From CAYUEQ01 sp964443805 (GTDB lineage: Bacteria > Bacillota_I > Bacilli_A > RF39 > UBA660), in contig CAYUEQ010000013.1 of the NCBI GenBank assembly GCA_964443805.1, positions 1 through 21,897 of the forward strand: 21,897 bases of DNA, in the 5' to 3' direction. The notes below the pieces were generated by a model. It saw only the letters and a list, made by a program, of their open reading frames with translations, made no database searches and was not told the DNA's origin. Each line of letters starts with the position of its first letter. The stretch's first letter is position 1. This document shows, in pieces, positions 1 through 7,157 of the stretch. The position numbers and the translations under genes were made by a program.

Positions 1-47
1 GAGTTTACAAAAATAGTTAATATAGCAATAAATAAATTTAATTAATC

Positions 48-75
48 AAAAAAAAACGAGATTACTCGTTTTTTT
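48..75 (-). terminator. Rho-independent terminator of the 85-1542 gene
   Basis: Perfect hairpin: A-tract plus CGAG (48-60), loop 61-64, CTCG plus T-tract (65-75). It lies just downstream of the stop codon at 85 and, being flanked by A and T runs, could work in both directions. Confidence 0.9.
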
Positions 76-84
76 GTGGTTTTA

Positions 85-1542
85 TTATTCAACAATAACT
101 TTTCTTGTTTTTGTTGCTGTGTTTTGAGCTTCGTCAGTTACTTTATAGATAATTTGATATTCGCCAGCTACATCAGTATTAACTGTTCCACTTCTTTCGA
201 TTGAAGAAGTAAGATCTCCATCAACATTATCATTTGCACTAACTTCACCATCTACAAATTCTGTTCCTAATTCAACAACCATTGGATTGTCTCCACCGAT
301 AGTTATAATTGGTGCAGTACGATCTGCTCCTTCAGGACCTAAACCTTCATTAACTGCTGGGCCATCATAATCAATATCATCTTCATCGTATCTTTGTTTA
401 GTGAATCCAAATTTAACAGCAATACTTTTTCCTATTGAAGCAAAATCATAGTTATCTACGTCTTGACCTTCAATAAAGATATATACTCTTACTTTAGTTA
501 CACTATTAGGTGATAAAGTAATAAATTCTTTACGATTAGTTCCTGTTAATAATTTCATTGAATCTGTGAAGTAAGGATAAGATTCTAATTTACTAGTAGT
601 TTCATATCCGTTATATGCAGGTCCATCATAAATGTCTACATTTTCTTCAGCCGCTATTTCATCCTTAACTGCATATGTTGGATAAGCTAATCCGTCAATT
701 ACCGGATTACATTCTCCTTCAAACGAAGTAGGATCAGTTACAGTTTCACCTGTTCTTTTCTTACATGATTTTTCATACCATGCAATAGCATTATTTACGT
801 GATCTCTATCATTTGGTTCCCAAATCTTAGCAGTTCTACAGATACCTGTTACATCACCTGATGATGAACATGTAATACCTGTAATTTTAGCTATATCAAC
901 TGCTTCATCAGAATCAGCTAATATACCTTCTACTCTACCAATTTGAGCAAATGCAACTCTTACTGAGTTTTCAATACCTGTATTTTTAACTCCTGCTGCT
1001 GATACAGTTACTTCTGAATCAGTAGTTAAATAAATTGCTTCTTCATCTAATGGATTAAGTTCTGAAATATATTGTCTTCCAGAAAAATTTCTGATGAATA
1101 AATCAAAAGCAACATATCCACCTAATTCTTGTTCTTTAGTATTGTCTACACGACTAGCCATTAGTCTGTATCCACCAGGAGATGAAGTTAAACTTGCTTT
1201 TTCAAACATAATCATTCTTGATGATGTTGCATCCATTGCTCCAATTGTAGATATCGGTACAAGTCCTGCTCCTCCCCATGAATTTGTGTGACCTTCATAA
1301 ACTACATCTGTGTCATTAAATGTATCAGCAGATATATTTACTGTTGGCGACCATCTATTACCGTCTAAAGATAGTAGTAAACTTTCAGTAGATGCAATTT
1401 CAACATCAAAACTTGAAACATTTACTGTACGCATTCCGATAAACCATGCATAAGTTGAAATCGATATTATAATTGCCGTTAAAACAAAAATAACTATCAA
1501 ATTTCGGACACGTCTTGTGTGTCTTCTGTCTTGTTTTTCCAT
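85..1542 (-). CDS. SipW-dependent TasA-like exported protein with C-terminal DUF5011/Ig-like domain (paralogue 1)
   Basis: 485 residues, predicted to be a secreted surface or matrix protein. The N-terminus has a basic patch (RHTRRVRNL), a hydrophobic stretch at about 14-30 and a YAWF motif at 31-34, as in signal peptides cut by SipW-type peptidases. Residues about 40-400 form a family domain with conserved NTGIENSVRVAF, IWEPND and EGQDVDNYDF segments and four cysteines (GITC, GIC, KSC, GEC). Residues about 409-485 match the DUF5011/Ig-like pattern (DNVDGDLT, AGEYQIIYKVTD). The ATG at 1542 is chosen over an in-frame start at 1572 because AGAAAGAGG sits directly upstream and matches the start of the paralogue at 3180. 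There is no sortase motif or C-terminal membrane segment, so retention probably depends on assembly. It is a single-gene unit. The domain calls are solid; the fibre role is inferred from TasA. Confidence 0.88.
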   Translation of the reverse strand: MEKQDRRHTRRVRNLIVIFVLTAIIISISTYAWFIGMRTVNVSSFDVEIASTESLLLSLDGNRWSPTVNISADTFNDTDVVYEGHTNSWGGAGLVPISTIGAMDATSSRMIMFEKASLTSSPGGYRLMASRVDNTKEQELGGYVAFDLFIRNFSGRQYISELNPLDEEAIYLTTDSEVTVSAAGVKNTGIENSVRVAFAQIGRVEGILADSDEAVDIAKITGITCSSSGDVTGICRTAKIWEPNDRDHVNNAIAWYEKSCKKRTGETVTDPTSFEGECNPVIDGLAYPTYAVKDEIAAEENVDIYDGPAYNGYETTSKLESYPYFTDSMKLLTGTNRKEFITLSPNSVTKVRVYIFIEGQDVDNYDFASIGKSIAVKFGFTKQRYDEDDIDYDGPAVNEGLGPEGADRTAPIITIGGDNPMVVELGTEFVDGEVSANDNVDGDLTSSIERSGTVNTDVAGEYQIIYKVTDEAQNTATKTRKVIVE

Positions 1543-1598
1543 ATAAACCTCTTTCTTCTGTTTTTTTATCACTATAATTGTAGCGACATATACTATTC

Positions 1599-1613
1599 CG
1601 ATACCCTTTATCG
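1599..1613 (-). promoter_or_regulatory. Small 5'-leader hairpin
   Basis: On the transcript strand CGAT and ATCG pair around a loop containing AAAGGGT, close to the expected transcript start. The same element occurs at 3227-3240 in the leader of the paralogue. The stem is only 4 bp, so it may be a sequence element rather than a stable structure. Confidence 0.35.
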
Positions 1614-1624
1614 TAATATATATT

Positions 1625-1677
1625 TATATTATCATATCAGTGTGAATTGTCAATAGAATTTGGCGATTTTTGTCGAA
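1625..1677 (-). promoter_or_regulatory. Sigma-A type promoter with tandem 0A-like boxes for the 85-1542 gene
   Basis: The -35 is TTGACA (1648-1653); the -10 is TAATAT (1626-1631) with a 16-bp spacer and an upstream TG (extended -10). Just beyond the -35, read on the plus strand, are TGGCGAT (1661-1667) and TGTCGAA (1671-1677), 10 bp apart. The second exactly matches the Spo0A box consensus TGNCGAA. The same arrangement occurs at three other promoters here. Confidence 0.8.
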
Positions 1678-1688
1678 TGAAAATCAAC

Positions 1689-1717
1689 AAAAAAAGTAAC
1701 CTATAAGATTACTTTTA
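1689..1717 (-). terminator. Rho-independent terminator of the 1723-3180 gene
   Basis: On the minus strand, AAAAGTAATC pairs with GGTTACTTTT around a loop of about 5 bases, followed by a T-run. It lies directly after the stop codon at 1723 and separates this gene from the promoter of the next. Confidence 0.8.
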
Positions 1718-1722
1718 TTATT

Positions 1723-3180
1723 CTATTCGGTTACTTCTACGGTTCTTACAACTTGTAATGCATAGTTACCTTGCCAGTCGCTTACGTTATATGTAACTCT
1801 ATAAACTCCTGGAACATTAGTATTTACTGGATTTAAAACTTGAATTTTTCTAGTTAAATCTCCGTCTACATCATCTTCAGCTGTTGCTCCTGCATCTTTA
1901 TATACTTCTCCTTTTTGGATAGTAACATTTTCTTCACCTAAAAGTGTAATCATAGGTCTAGTTGTGTCTCCCGATGGGAAATCTGGACCATCATATTCAA
2001 TATCACTTGGTGTGAATCTTTCTTTAGTAAATCCAAAATTAACTACTATACTTTTACCTATTGAAGCAAAATCATAGTTATCTATATCTTGTCCTTCAAT
2101 AAATACATATACTCTTACTTTAGTAATACTATTTGGAGCTAGGGTAAATAATTCTTGACGACTAGTTCCTTCTTTCACTTTCATTGTATCAGTAAAGTAA
2201 TCCATTTCTTGTAGTTCTTCTGTTTCAGTATAACCATTATAAGCTGCACCATCATAAATATCTACCATTGCATCTGATCCAAATGCTTGTTTCAGTGCAT
2301 ATGTAGGAGATGCAACTCCATTAGCTACAGTTCCACATTCTCCTGAAAATGAATCTTTATCCATAATATCTGCTGCTGTTCTTGCTTTACAAGATTTGTT
2401 ATACCATCTAACAGCATTTTCTTCATGCTTAGTATCATTTGGTTCCCAAATAGTAGCAGTTCTACAGATACCTGTTATTTCTGAAATTATAGAAGGATTT
2501 CCTTCTCCATCATCATTACATGTGATACCTGTTATTTCATCTATATCTGTTGATGTTGCTTCTACTCTACCAATTTGAGCAAATGCAACTCTTACTGAGT
2601 TTTCAATACCAGTATTTTCTACACCTACACCAGCAAGTGATGCTTTTACCGCTGAATCAGTTGTTAGATAAATTGCTTCTTCATCTAATAAGTTTAGATC
2701 TTTGATGTATTGTCTACCAGAAAAGTTTTTGACAAATAAATCAAATGCAACATATCCACCTAATTCTTTTTCGCCAGTATTATCTACACGGCTAGACATA
2801 ATTCTATATCCACCAGGAGATGCTGTTAAACTTGCTTTTTCAAATACTTTTAATCTTGAATTAGTAACATCCATCTCACCTACAGATGATATCGGCGTTA
2901 ATCCTGCTCCTCCCCATGTATTTGTATGGTTTTCATATACTACAGTTGTATCATCAAAATTATCTGCAGTAATAGCTACAGTAGTGTCCCATCTGTCGCC
3001 ATCAAGTGATAGTAACAGACTATCTGTTGATGAAATTTCGACATCAAAGCTTGAAACATTTACTGTACGCATTCCTATAAACCACGCATAGGTTGAAACT
3101 GATATTATAATTGCAGTAAGTGCAAAAATAATTACCAAATTTCGGACACGTCTTGCGTGTCTTTTGTTATTGCTTTTCAT
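1723..3180 (-). CDS. SipW-dependent TasA-like exported protein with C-terminal DUF5011/Ig-like domain (paralogue 2)
   Basis: 485 residues, a close paralogue of the 85-1542 product along its length. It has the same signal region (RHARRVRNL, hydrophobic segment, STYAWFIGM), the same four-cysteine pattern (GITC, GIC, KSC, GEC) and the conserved EGQDIDNYDFASIGK block. The last 75-80 residues are a DUF5011/Ig-like domain (DDVDGDLTRKI, GVYRVTYNVSD). The most divergent parts are the Ig domain and the loop between the first two cysteines. Start at 3180, with AGAAAGAGG upstream. Matching length, promoter, leader and terminator layout point to a tandem duplication of the whole transcription unit. Probable role: structural subunit of an extracellular fibre or matrix (inferred). 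Confidence 0.88.
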   Translation of the reverse strand: MKSNNKRHARRVRNLVIIFALTAIIISVSTYAWFIGMRTVNVSSFDVEISSTDSLLLSLDGDRWDTTVAITADNFDDTTVVYENHTNTWGGAGLTPISSVGEMDVTNSRLKVFEKASLTASPGGYRIMSSRVDNTGEKELGGYVAFDLFVKNFSGRQYIKDLNLLDEEAIYLTTDSAVKASLAGVGVENTGIENSVRVAFAQIGRVEATSTDIDEITGITCNDDGEGNPSIISEITGICRTATIWEPNDTKHEENAVRWYNKSCKARTAADIMDKDSFSGECGTVANGVASPTYALKQAFGSDAMVDIYDGAAYNGYTETEELQEMDYFTDTMKVKEGTSRQELFTLAPNSITKVRVYVFIEGQDIDNYDFASIGKSIVVNFGFTKERFTPSDIEYDGPDFPSGDTTRPMITLLGEENVTIQKGEVYKDAGATAEDDVDGDLTRKIQVLNPVNTNVPGVYRVTYNVSDWQGNYALQVVRTVEVTE

Positions 3181-3200
3181 ATAAACCTCTTTCTATTTTT

Positions 3201-3214
3201 CACTTTTATAAGTG
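3201..3214 (-). promoter_or_regulatory. Leader hairpin ahead of the ribosome binding site
   Basis: Perfect inverted repeat (CACTT / AAGTG, 4-base loop) in the 5' leader of the 1723-3180 gene, about 15 bases before AGAAAGAGG. No clear equivalent is seen at the paralogue. Confidence 0.3.
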
Positions 3215-3226
3215 ATAATCCTATTG

Positions 3227-3240
3227 CGATACCCTAATCG
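3227..3240 (-). promoter_or_regulatory. Small 5'-leader hairpin, same element as at 1599-1613
   Basis: CGAT/ATCG stem with a TAGGGT loop at the expected 5' end of the transcript. Sequence and position are conserved with the leader of the paralogous gene. Confidence 0.35.
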
Positions 3241-3252
3241 TAATATACATTT

Positions 3253-3304
3253 ATATTATCACATCAGGCTTAATTGTCAATGTAATTTGGTGAATTTTGT
3301 CGAA
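3253..3304 (-). promoter_or_regulatory. Sigma-A type promoter with tandem 0A-like boxes for the 1723-3180 gene
   Basis: The -35 is TTGACA (3275-3280); the -10 is TAATAT (3253-3258), spacer 16, with TG one base upstream. On the plus strand TGGTGAA (3288-3294) and TGTCGAA (3298-3304) lie 10 bp apart, the first starting 13 bp from the -35 edge, exactly as at 1648-1677. Confidence 0.8.
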
Positions 3305-3487
3305 AGATTTTTTGCTATATTAAGTAGACAATCAAGATGTAAAAAAAGAACATTTTACTATATTAATAAAAAAAGTTTACAGGTTTTTATCTGAACGAAT
3401 TATTTATTTTGTTGTATCAACAGCGCTGACGCGTTTACGCCGTTTACAAAGTTTTACACTTTTCTGCTCTCGACTTTACAAAATATA

Positions 3488-3516
3488 TTGTCATTTTTTT
3501 TCTTGTGTTTTATACT
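3488..3516 (+). promoter_or_regulatory. Probable promoter of the 3541-4155 gene
   Basis: TTGTCA (3488-3493) and TATACT (3511-3516) are separated by 17 bp. The ATG at 3541 follows with AGAAAGGG at 3525-3532. It lacks the tandem 0A-like boxes seen at the other promoters. Confidence 0.55.
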
Positions 3517-3540
3517 TGTAGTATAGAAAGGGACATTATT

Positions 3541-4155
3541 ATGAGCAAAAAAGTAAAATTGTTATTATTATTAATATCATTATCTATTTGTTTATCATTA
3601 ATGAGTAATACTTACTCTCGTTATGTAGCTAGTACTACTGGAGATATCAATGCCCCATTTTCAAAATGGCAGATATTAGTTGATAACACTGACATTACAA
3701 GTAATACTAATTCAACAATAACAATAGTCCCTACTATAGAAGAACATGAGCATGTAGCATCAAACACAATCGCACCTTCATCAAAAGGATACTTTGATAT
3801 AAAAGTTGACCCAACAAATGTAGATGTATCATTTAGTTATTCTATAAACCTAATTTTAGAAAATGAATCTATGCCCGACTTGATAATTTCTAAATATGCT
3901 ATACTACCTGATAATTATATTGAAGGCGATACCCTAGATATTAATCATTTAACTGATAATGTTATTAAAGATCAAATGGTATATGACAAAAGTGTTGAAC
4001 AATTTGAGTTCGGAACTTTTACAATTAGAGTATTCTTTGAATGGTACGAAGGAGAAAATGAATTAATGGATGATGATGCAGATACTGCAATTGCTTTAAA
4101 CAATGAATCGTTTAAAATAAACGCTAATATATCATTCGAACAACTTATTAATTAA
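3541..4155 (+). CDS. Small SipW-type exported protein
   Basis: 204 residues and the only plus-strand gene. The N-terminus is basic (MSKKVK), then a hydrophobic run to about residue 21, then NTYSRYVAS (23-31), the variant of the SipW-cognate signal ending in YxRY. The mature part begins with a KWQILVDNTDIT segment typical of small TasA/camelysin-like proteins and looks like a single beta-rich domain. It has no cysteines, unlike most exported proteins here. ATG 3541 is chosen over an in-frame GTG at 3505, because the GTG lies just before the -10 and AGAAAGGG precedes the ATG. It is divergent from the 1723-3180 gene and convergent with operon B. Possibly a minor subunit or fibre anchor like TapA, but that is a guess from size. 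Confidence 0.82.
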   Translation: MSKKVKLLLLLISLSICLSLMSNTYSRYVASTTGDINAPFSKWQILVDNTDITSNTNSTITIVPTIEEHEHVASNTIAPSSKGYFDIKVDPTNVDVSFSYSINLILENESMPDLIISKYAILPDNYIEGDTLDINHLTDNVIKDQMVYDKSVEQFEFGTFTIRVFFEWYEGENELMDDDADTAIALNNESFKINANISFEQLIN

Positions 4156-4184
4156 AAAACTCTATTTAGAATATAGAGTTTTTT
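4154..4184. terminator. Symmetric terminator between convergent genes
   Basis: Perfect 12-bp inverted repeat (A-run plus CTCTAT at 4154-4165; ATAGAG plus T-run at 4173-4184) around a 7-base loop. It lies between the stop at 4155 (plus) and the stop at 4194 (minus), with T-tracts on either strand, so it should serve both transcripts. Confidence 0.93.
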
Positions 4185-4193
4185 ATTGTTTAA

Positions 4194-5411
4194 TTATAGC
4201 TTTTCTTTTGATACTTGTAGTATCGGCATTACTTTACAAGTTTGGTTTTTATCTTCACCATATACTTTAGAATGATGTGAATCTATTTTCTTGACAGCAA
4301 AAGCTTGATTTAAATTATATTCATTTGTACTCCAGTAACAATCTACTGATGATAAATAATCAAAATACTTATTATTGAATTGATAATAACCATTACTATA
4401 ACTTGTTTTTGTTAATTCTTTATTCATTCTTTCTTCAGTTTTAAAATTTCCTATTAATGAACTAGATATTCCATCCCTAATTAAGTTAGTTGTTCTAACA
4501 TCTTTTGCTAATATTTTTAATATGTCTTTAATGTCTAATGGACGGTATTTGACTTGCCAATCTTGAGTTAGATTAAATAGTGTTTGATCATATGCATAAT
4601 ATGTACTATCAATATATGAATTAAGTGGAGTTGGTAATAGATTTACTTCTGTCTGTCCTAAAGTATTATTTATATCTATTACATGAGTCTTAATACATGT
4701 TGCACTAATTGCATAACAACGTTTATCTGAATAGACATCATATAATATTTCTTTTCCTAAATCATATCTTGTATCAGTAGATGTTGCTTCTTCTATATAT
4801 TGTTCAGCTGTAAGACTTATAACTATTTGAATAGATGGCTTTGTTTGATAGTCTGGGTCTTGCTTTCTTTTTGCTTCTTCATTTTGTTGAAATTCATATG
4901 CTTTTGTACCCCAATAACTATCTAATTCATCATCACCTGAATCAAGTGGCCACAGAACCGATATTTGAAAATAACTTTCATCCCCTTTTGATTTAGCATA
5001 GTTTTTACTAAGAGACATATTTATTCCAAAAGGAAACTCATAAGATAGTTCATCTTCAGTCTCATTTGAAGACGATGAATGTAAATCATAATTATATTCG
5101 TCTAGTATCCTAGCAGAAGAAATTTCATATTTTACATTTGCATCTGAATCACCGAGATTTCTAATCTTTAATAATTCATAAACAATATCCATGCCTGGGT
5201 AGATTTCTGATAATGATATTACAATATCGTTTGAAACTTTTTCTCCAGACTTTTCTAATTCTATATTCCAAGCTTTAACATTAACTTCGGTTGTTACTTT
5301 AGCTATACCGCTATAAGCAAACCATGCTAAAGTAACTGATATAAATGAAACAGCAATTAAAAACATTGAAAGTAAATTCAGTTTAAAATATTGTTTAAAT
5401 CTTTTCTTCAT
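4194..5411 (-). CDS. TasA-like SipW-dependent exported protein
   Basis: 405 residues. Basic N-terminus, hydrophobic segment about 11-28, then AWF at 29-31: a SipW-type signal region. Residues about 40-215 resemble TasA/camelysin-type proteins, including an SLSEIYPGMD segment, a LKIRNLGDSDANVKYEI strand typical of this fold and WPLDSGDDELDSYWG followed by KAYEF. The second half (about 215-405) is unrecognised and contains four cysteines (KRCYAISATC, VDCYW, QTCKV). Last gene of operon B, 26 bp after the peptidase gene, with AGGTG before the ATG. Its position next to a SipW peptidase mirrors the B. subtilis sipW-tasA order, so it may be the main substrate of that enzyme (inference). Confidence 0.85.
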   Translation of the reverse strand: MKKRFKQYFKLNLLSMFLIAVSFISVTLAWFAYSGIAKVTTEVNVKAWNIELEKSGEKVSNDIVISLSEIYPGMDIVYELLKIRNLGDSDANVKYEISSARILDEYNYDLHSSSSNETEDELSYEFPFGINMSLSKNYAKSKGDESYFQISVLWPLDSGDDELDSYWGTKAYEFQQNEEAKRKQDPDYQTKPSIQIVISLTAEQYIEEATSTDTRYDLGKEILYDVYSDKRCYAISATCIKTHVIDINNTLGQTEVNLLPTPLNSYIDSTYYAYDQTLFNLTQDWQVKYRPLDIKDILKILAKDVRTTNLIRDGISSSLIGNFKTEERMNKELTKTSYSNGYYQFNNKYFDYLSSVDCYWSTNEYNLNQAFAVKKIDSHHSKVYGEDKNQTCKVMPILQVSKEKL

Positions 5412-5437
5412 CTATATCACCTCACTAACATTTATAT

Positions 5438-6010
5438 TTAGTTTATTTTTTTCTCTACCCTTTCAGATGCTATGGCAACTACTTCTATGCCAATAACAAA
5501 TAACAATGGAATAATAATACACAAATAAAATCCAACGTTCGTAGCTATTATTTTATAGATTGTTGATAAAATAATAGATTTATAAACTATCTTACCGTAT
5601 AATTGACTTTCCTCTATTATTGGATCTTCAATTAAGTTTCCTAATCCTTTAGCATGAAACAAGTACTTACCAGTTTCTTCATCTTGAGTTATGTTAACAA
5701 CTCTATGAGTAACAATTTTATCTCTAACATCACCATAAGTACCTTTATAACTAATATCATCACCAACAGCAATAGATGATGGTGGAACTTCTTTAGCAAA
5801 CAAAACATCTCCTATAGTATATTTAGGTTCCATACTTTTAGAAACAACTGTAAACATTCTATAGTTAAAAAAAGATAATTCGTTATTACTAAATCTCTGT
5901 AAATAAACTACAAAAATGAAAGCTAAAATTATTATTACAGCAACTGCTTTAAAAAACTTTATAAGTCTTTTTACACTTTTTTTTTCAAGTATTTCTCTAA
6001 TTTTATTCAT
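5438..6010 (-). CDS. sipW: SipW-type (ER-type) signal peptidase I
   Basis: 190 residues, the usual size for SipW. Membrane segments at about 21-37 and 160-180 flank the catalytic region. SKSMEP at 57-62 carries the probable nucleophile Ser59, GD follows at 67-68, and VTHRV at 100-104 gives the His102 that replaces lysine in ER-type enzymes. The usual KGDAN motif reads KGLGN (121-125), so one conserved Asp is missing, although the following ED (about 128-129) remains. Expected to cut the SipW-type signals encoded around it, acting at the outer membrane face. GGAGG precedes the ATG; the gene lies in operon B ahead of a likely substrate. The family call is firm; the effect of the altered Asp motif is unknown. 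Confidence 0.9.
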   Translation of the reverse strand: MNKIREILEKKSVKRLIKFFKAVAVIIILAFIFVVYLQRFSNNELSFFNYRMFTVVSKSMEPKYTIGDVLFAKEVPPSSIAVGDDISYKGTYGDVRDKIVTHRVVNITQDEETGKYLFHAKGLGNLIEDPIIEESQLYGKIVYKSIILSTIYKIIATNVGFYLCIIIPLLFVIGIEVVAIASERVEKKIN

Positions 6011-6023
6011 TTTTTCCTCCGTT

Positions 6024-7142
6024 TTATAAATATTTATTAATGTTTTCTAAGTACTCGTCTAGCGCTTCTTTAAATTTGTTTTTAACATCCGCACTATTTA
6101 CAACAGTTTTCTTCTTGTTGTTTTTTATAGCTTCAGATATTAACTCTAATATTTCTTGATCATTTACTTTAAATCCTTTATTAGTTAATATCGATATTAT
6201 TCTTTGTATCTGTTGATTAATCATTACAATTGCATACTCTGCCAATTTATTTTTTTGTTCTCTTTTAGATGTCGACATTGAATCTAAGACATAATAATTC
6301 ATTAAAAACGCATCATCCATTATTCCCTTAATTAAATTATCACCATCTGTATCTAAATTATCTTTTGAATTAACATCATCTTCATCATATAGTTGAAAAA
6401 AACCCCATAGTTTATTAGCTACTTGAAAATTTGGATTTTTTAAAATTACGTTTGTCTTTTTTATAGGGGATGTTACAAATGATGCTCGCTCACTTTGAAG
6501 AGATTTAATAAATTCACTACTCTTCCAACTGAGTATAAAGTCATTAATGTGTTTGATTCTGGCTTTAATTTCAGTTAATTCTTTTTCAATACTTTTAGCA
6601 TTATCTTTTGGAATTACATTACCTGTAATTTTTAATTCTATATTTATTTTTTCATCACCTGTTGTAGTAGTTCCAGCATATTCTAATGTTTTATCATCTT
6701 TAATCTCTAAATTGTCTAATTGTCTTTCTTTTTTAATCATAAATCTAGAAAGACGATCAATCAAAGTATAAATAAATCTATTATCGTAAGTATTGTATGT
6801 TTCTTCAGATCTTTCAATTAAAATTTTAGAGGGCTGTACTTCGTTAGTTACAGCATCAATTTTTTCAATAAAATGTGTGTTTTTAGATAAGTTTTTAATA
6901 CTTTCAACCGATATTTTTTTGGCTTTTTCTATTTTTACTACATCTTCTTCTTTTATTAATGCGACTTTAGGATTCCTTACTATATTATCAATATAAGGGA
7001 CTGCAAATTCTATTTCTTCTAACCAGTCAAAAGTCATTGCATTACTAGATAATTCAGATTTGTAATGCATTTCTGAATTTAATTTTTCTAAAAATGAATC
7101 ACTTTTTTTATTTAAAGATTGATTAAGTTTTAATCTCCCCAT
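6024..7142 (-). CDS. DUF2357-like partner of the AAA+ ATPase (tentative)
   Basis: 372 residues, soluble and mostly helical, without signal or membrane segment. A YNTYDNRF segment (116-123) followed by a long helix, and an NPNFQVANKLWGFFQLY segment near residue 240, resemble the core of DUF2357 proteins that accompany McrB-like ATPases. No PD-(D/E)xK nuclease domain is visible, and the protein is shorter than nuclease-bearing members as I remember them. It directly follows the McrB-like ATPase gene (15 bp gap, AAGGT before the ATG) and precedes sipW. In McrBC-like systems such a pair would suggest DNA restriction; here, among export genes, it may have been adapted to a non-nucleolytic task. 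The family call rests on remembered motifs only. Confidence 0.5.
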   Translation of the reverse strand: MGRLKLNQSLNKKSDSFLEKLNSEMHYKSELSSNAMTFDWLEEIEFAVPYIDNIVRNPKVALIKEEDVVKIEKAKKISVESIKNLSKNTHFIEKIDAVTNEVQPSKILIERSEETYNTYDNRFIYTLIDRLSRFMIKKERQLDNLEIKDDKTLEYAGTTTTGDEKINIELKITGNVIPKDNAKSIEKELTEIKARIKHINDFILSWKSSEFIKSLQSERASFVTSPIKKTNVILKNPNFQVANKLWGFFQLYDEDDVNSKDNLDTDGDNLIKGIMDDAFLMNYYVLDSMSTSKREQKNKLAEYAIVMINQQIQRIISILTNKGFKVNDQEILELISEAIKNNKKKTVVNSADVKNKFKEALDEYLENINKYL

Positions 7143-7157
7143 ACTTACCTTACCTTT

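Larger units (their letters stand above)
3181..3540. other. Divergent intergenic region
   Basis: About 360 bp between the minus-strand gene starting at 3180 and the plus-strand gene starting at 3541. It holds two promoters, two small leader hairpins (3201-3214 and 3227-3240), an AT-rich centre with no convincing gene, and a short GC-richer patch at about 3422-3480 with repeated TTTAC. A short plus-strand open frame (3212-3394) has no ribosome binding site and overlaps the opposing promoter, so it is not called. Confidence 0.7.

Noticed and set aside
1094..3091. Plus-strand open frames inside the two 485-residue genes (1094-1291, 2396-2578, 2702-3091)
   Set aside because: They mirror conserved stretches of the minus-strand paralogues; the similarity between copies comes from the duplicated genes, not from independent coding.
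85..4155. CRISPR-like or mobile repeat signal from the repeated sequences in the first 3.2 kb
   Set aside because: The repeats are paralogous coding sequence and matching promoters; there are no short regularly spaced repeats, terminal inverted repeats or transposase.
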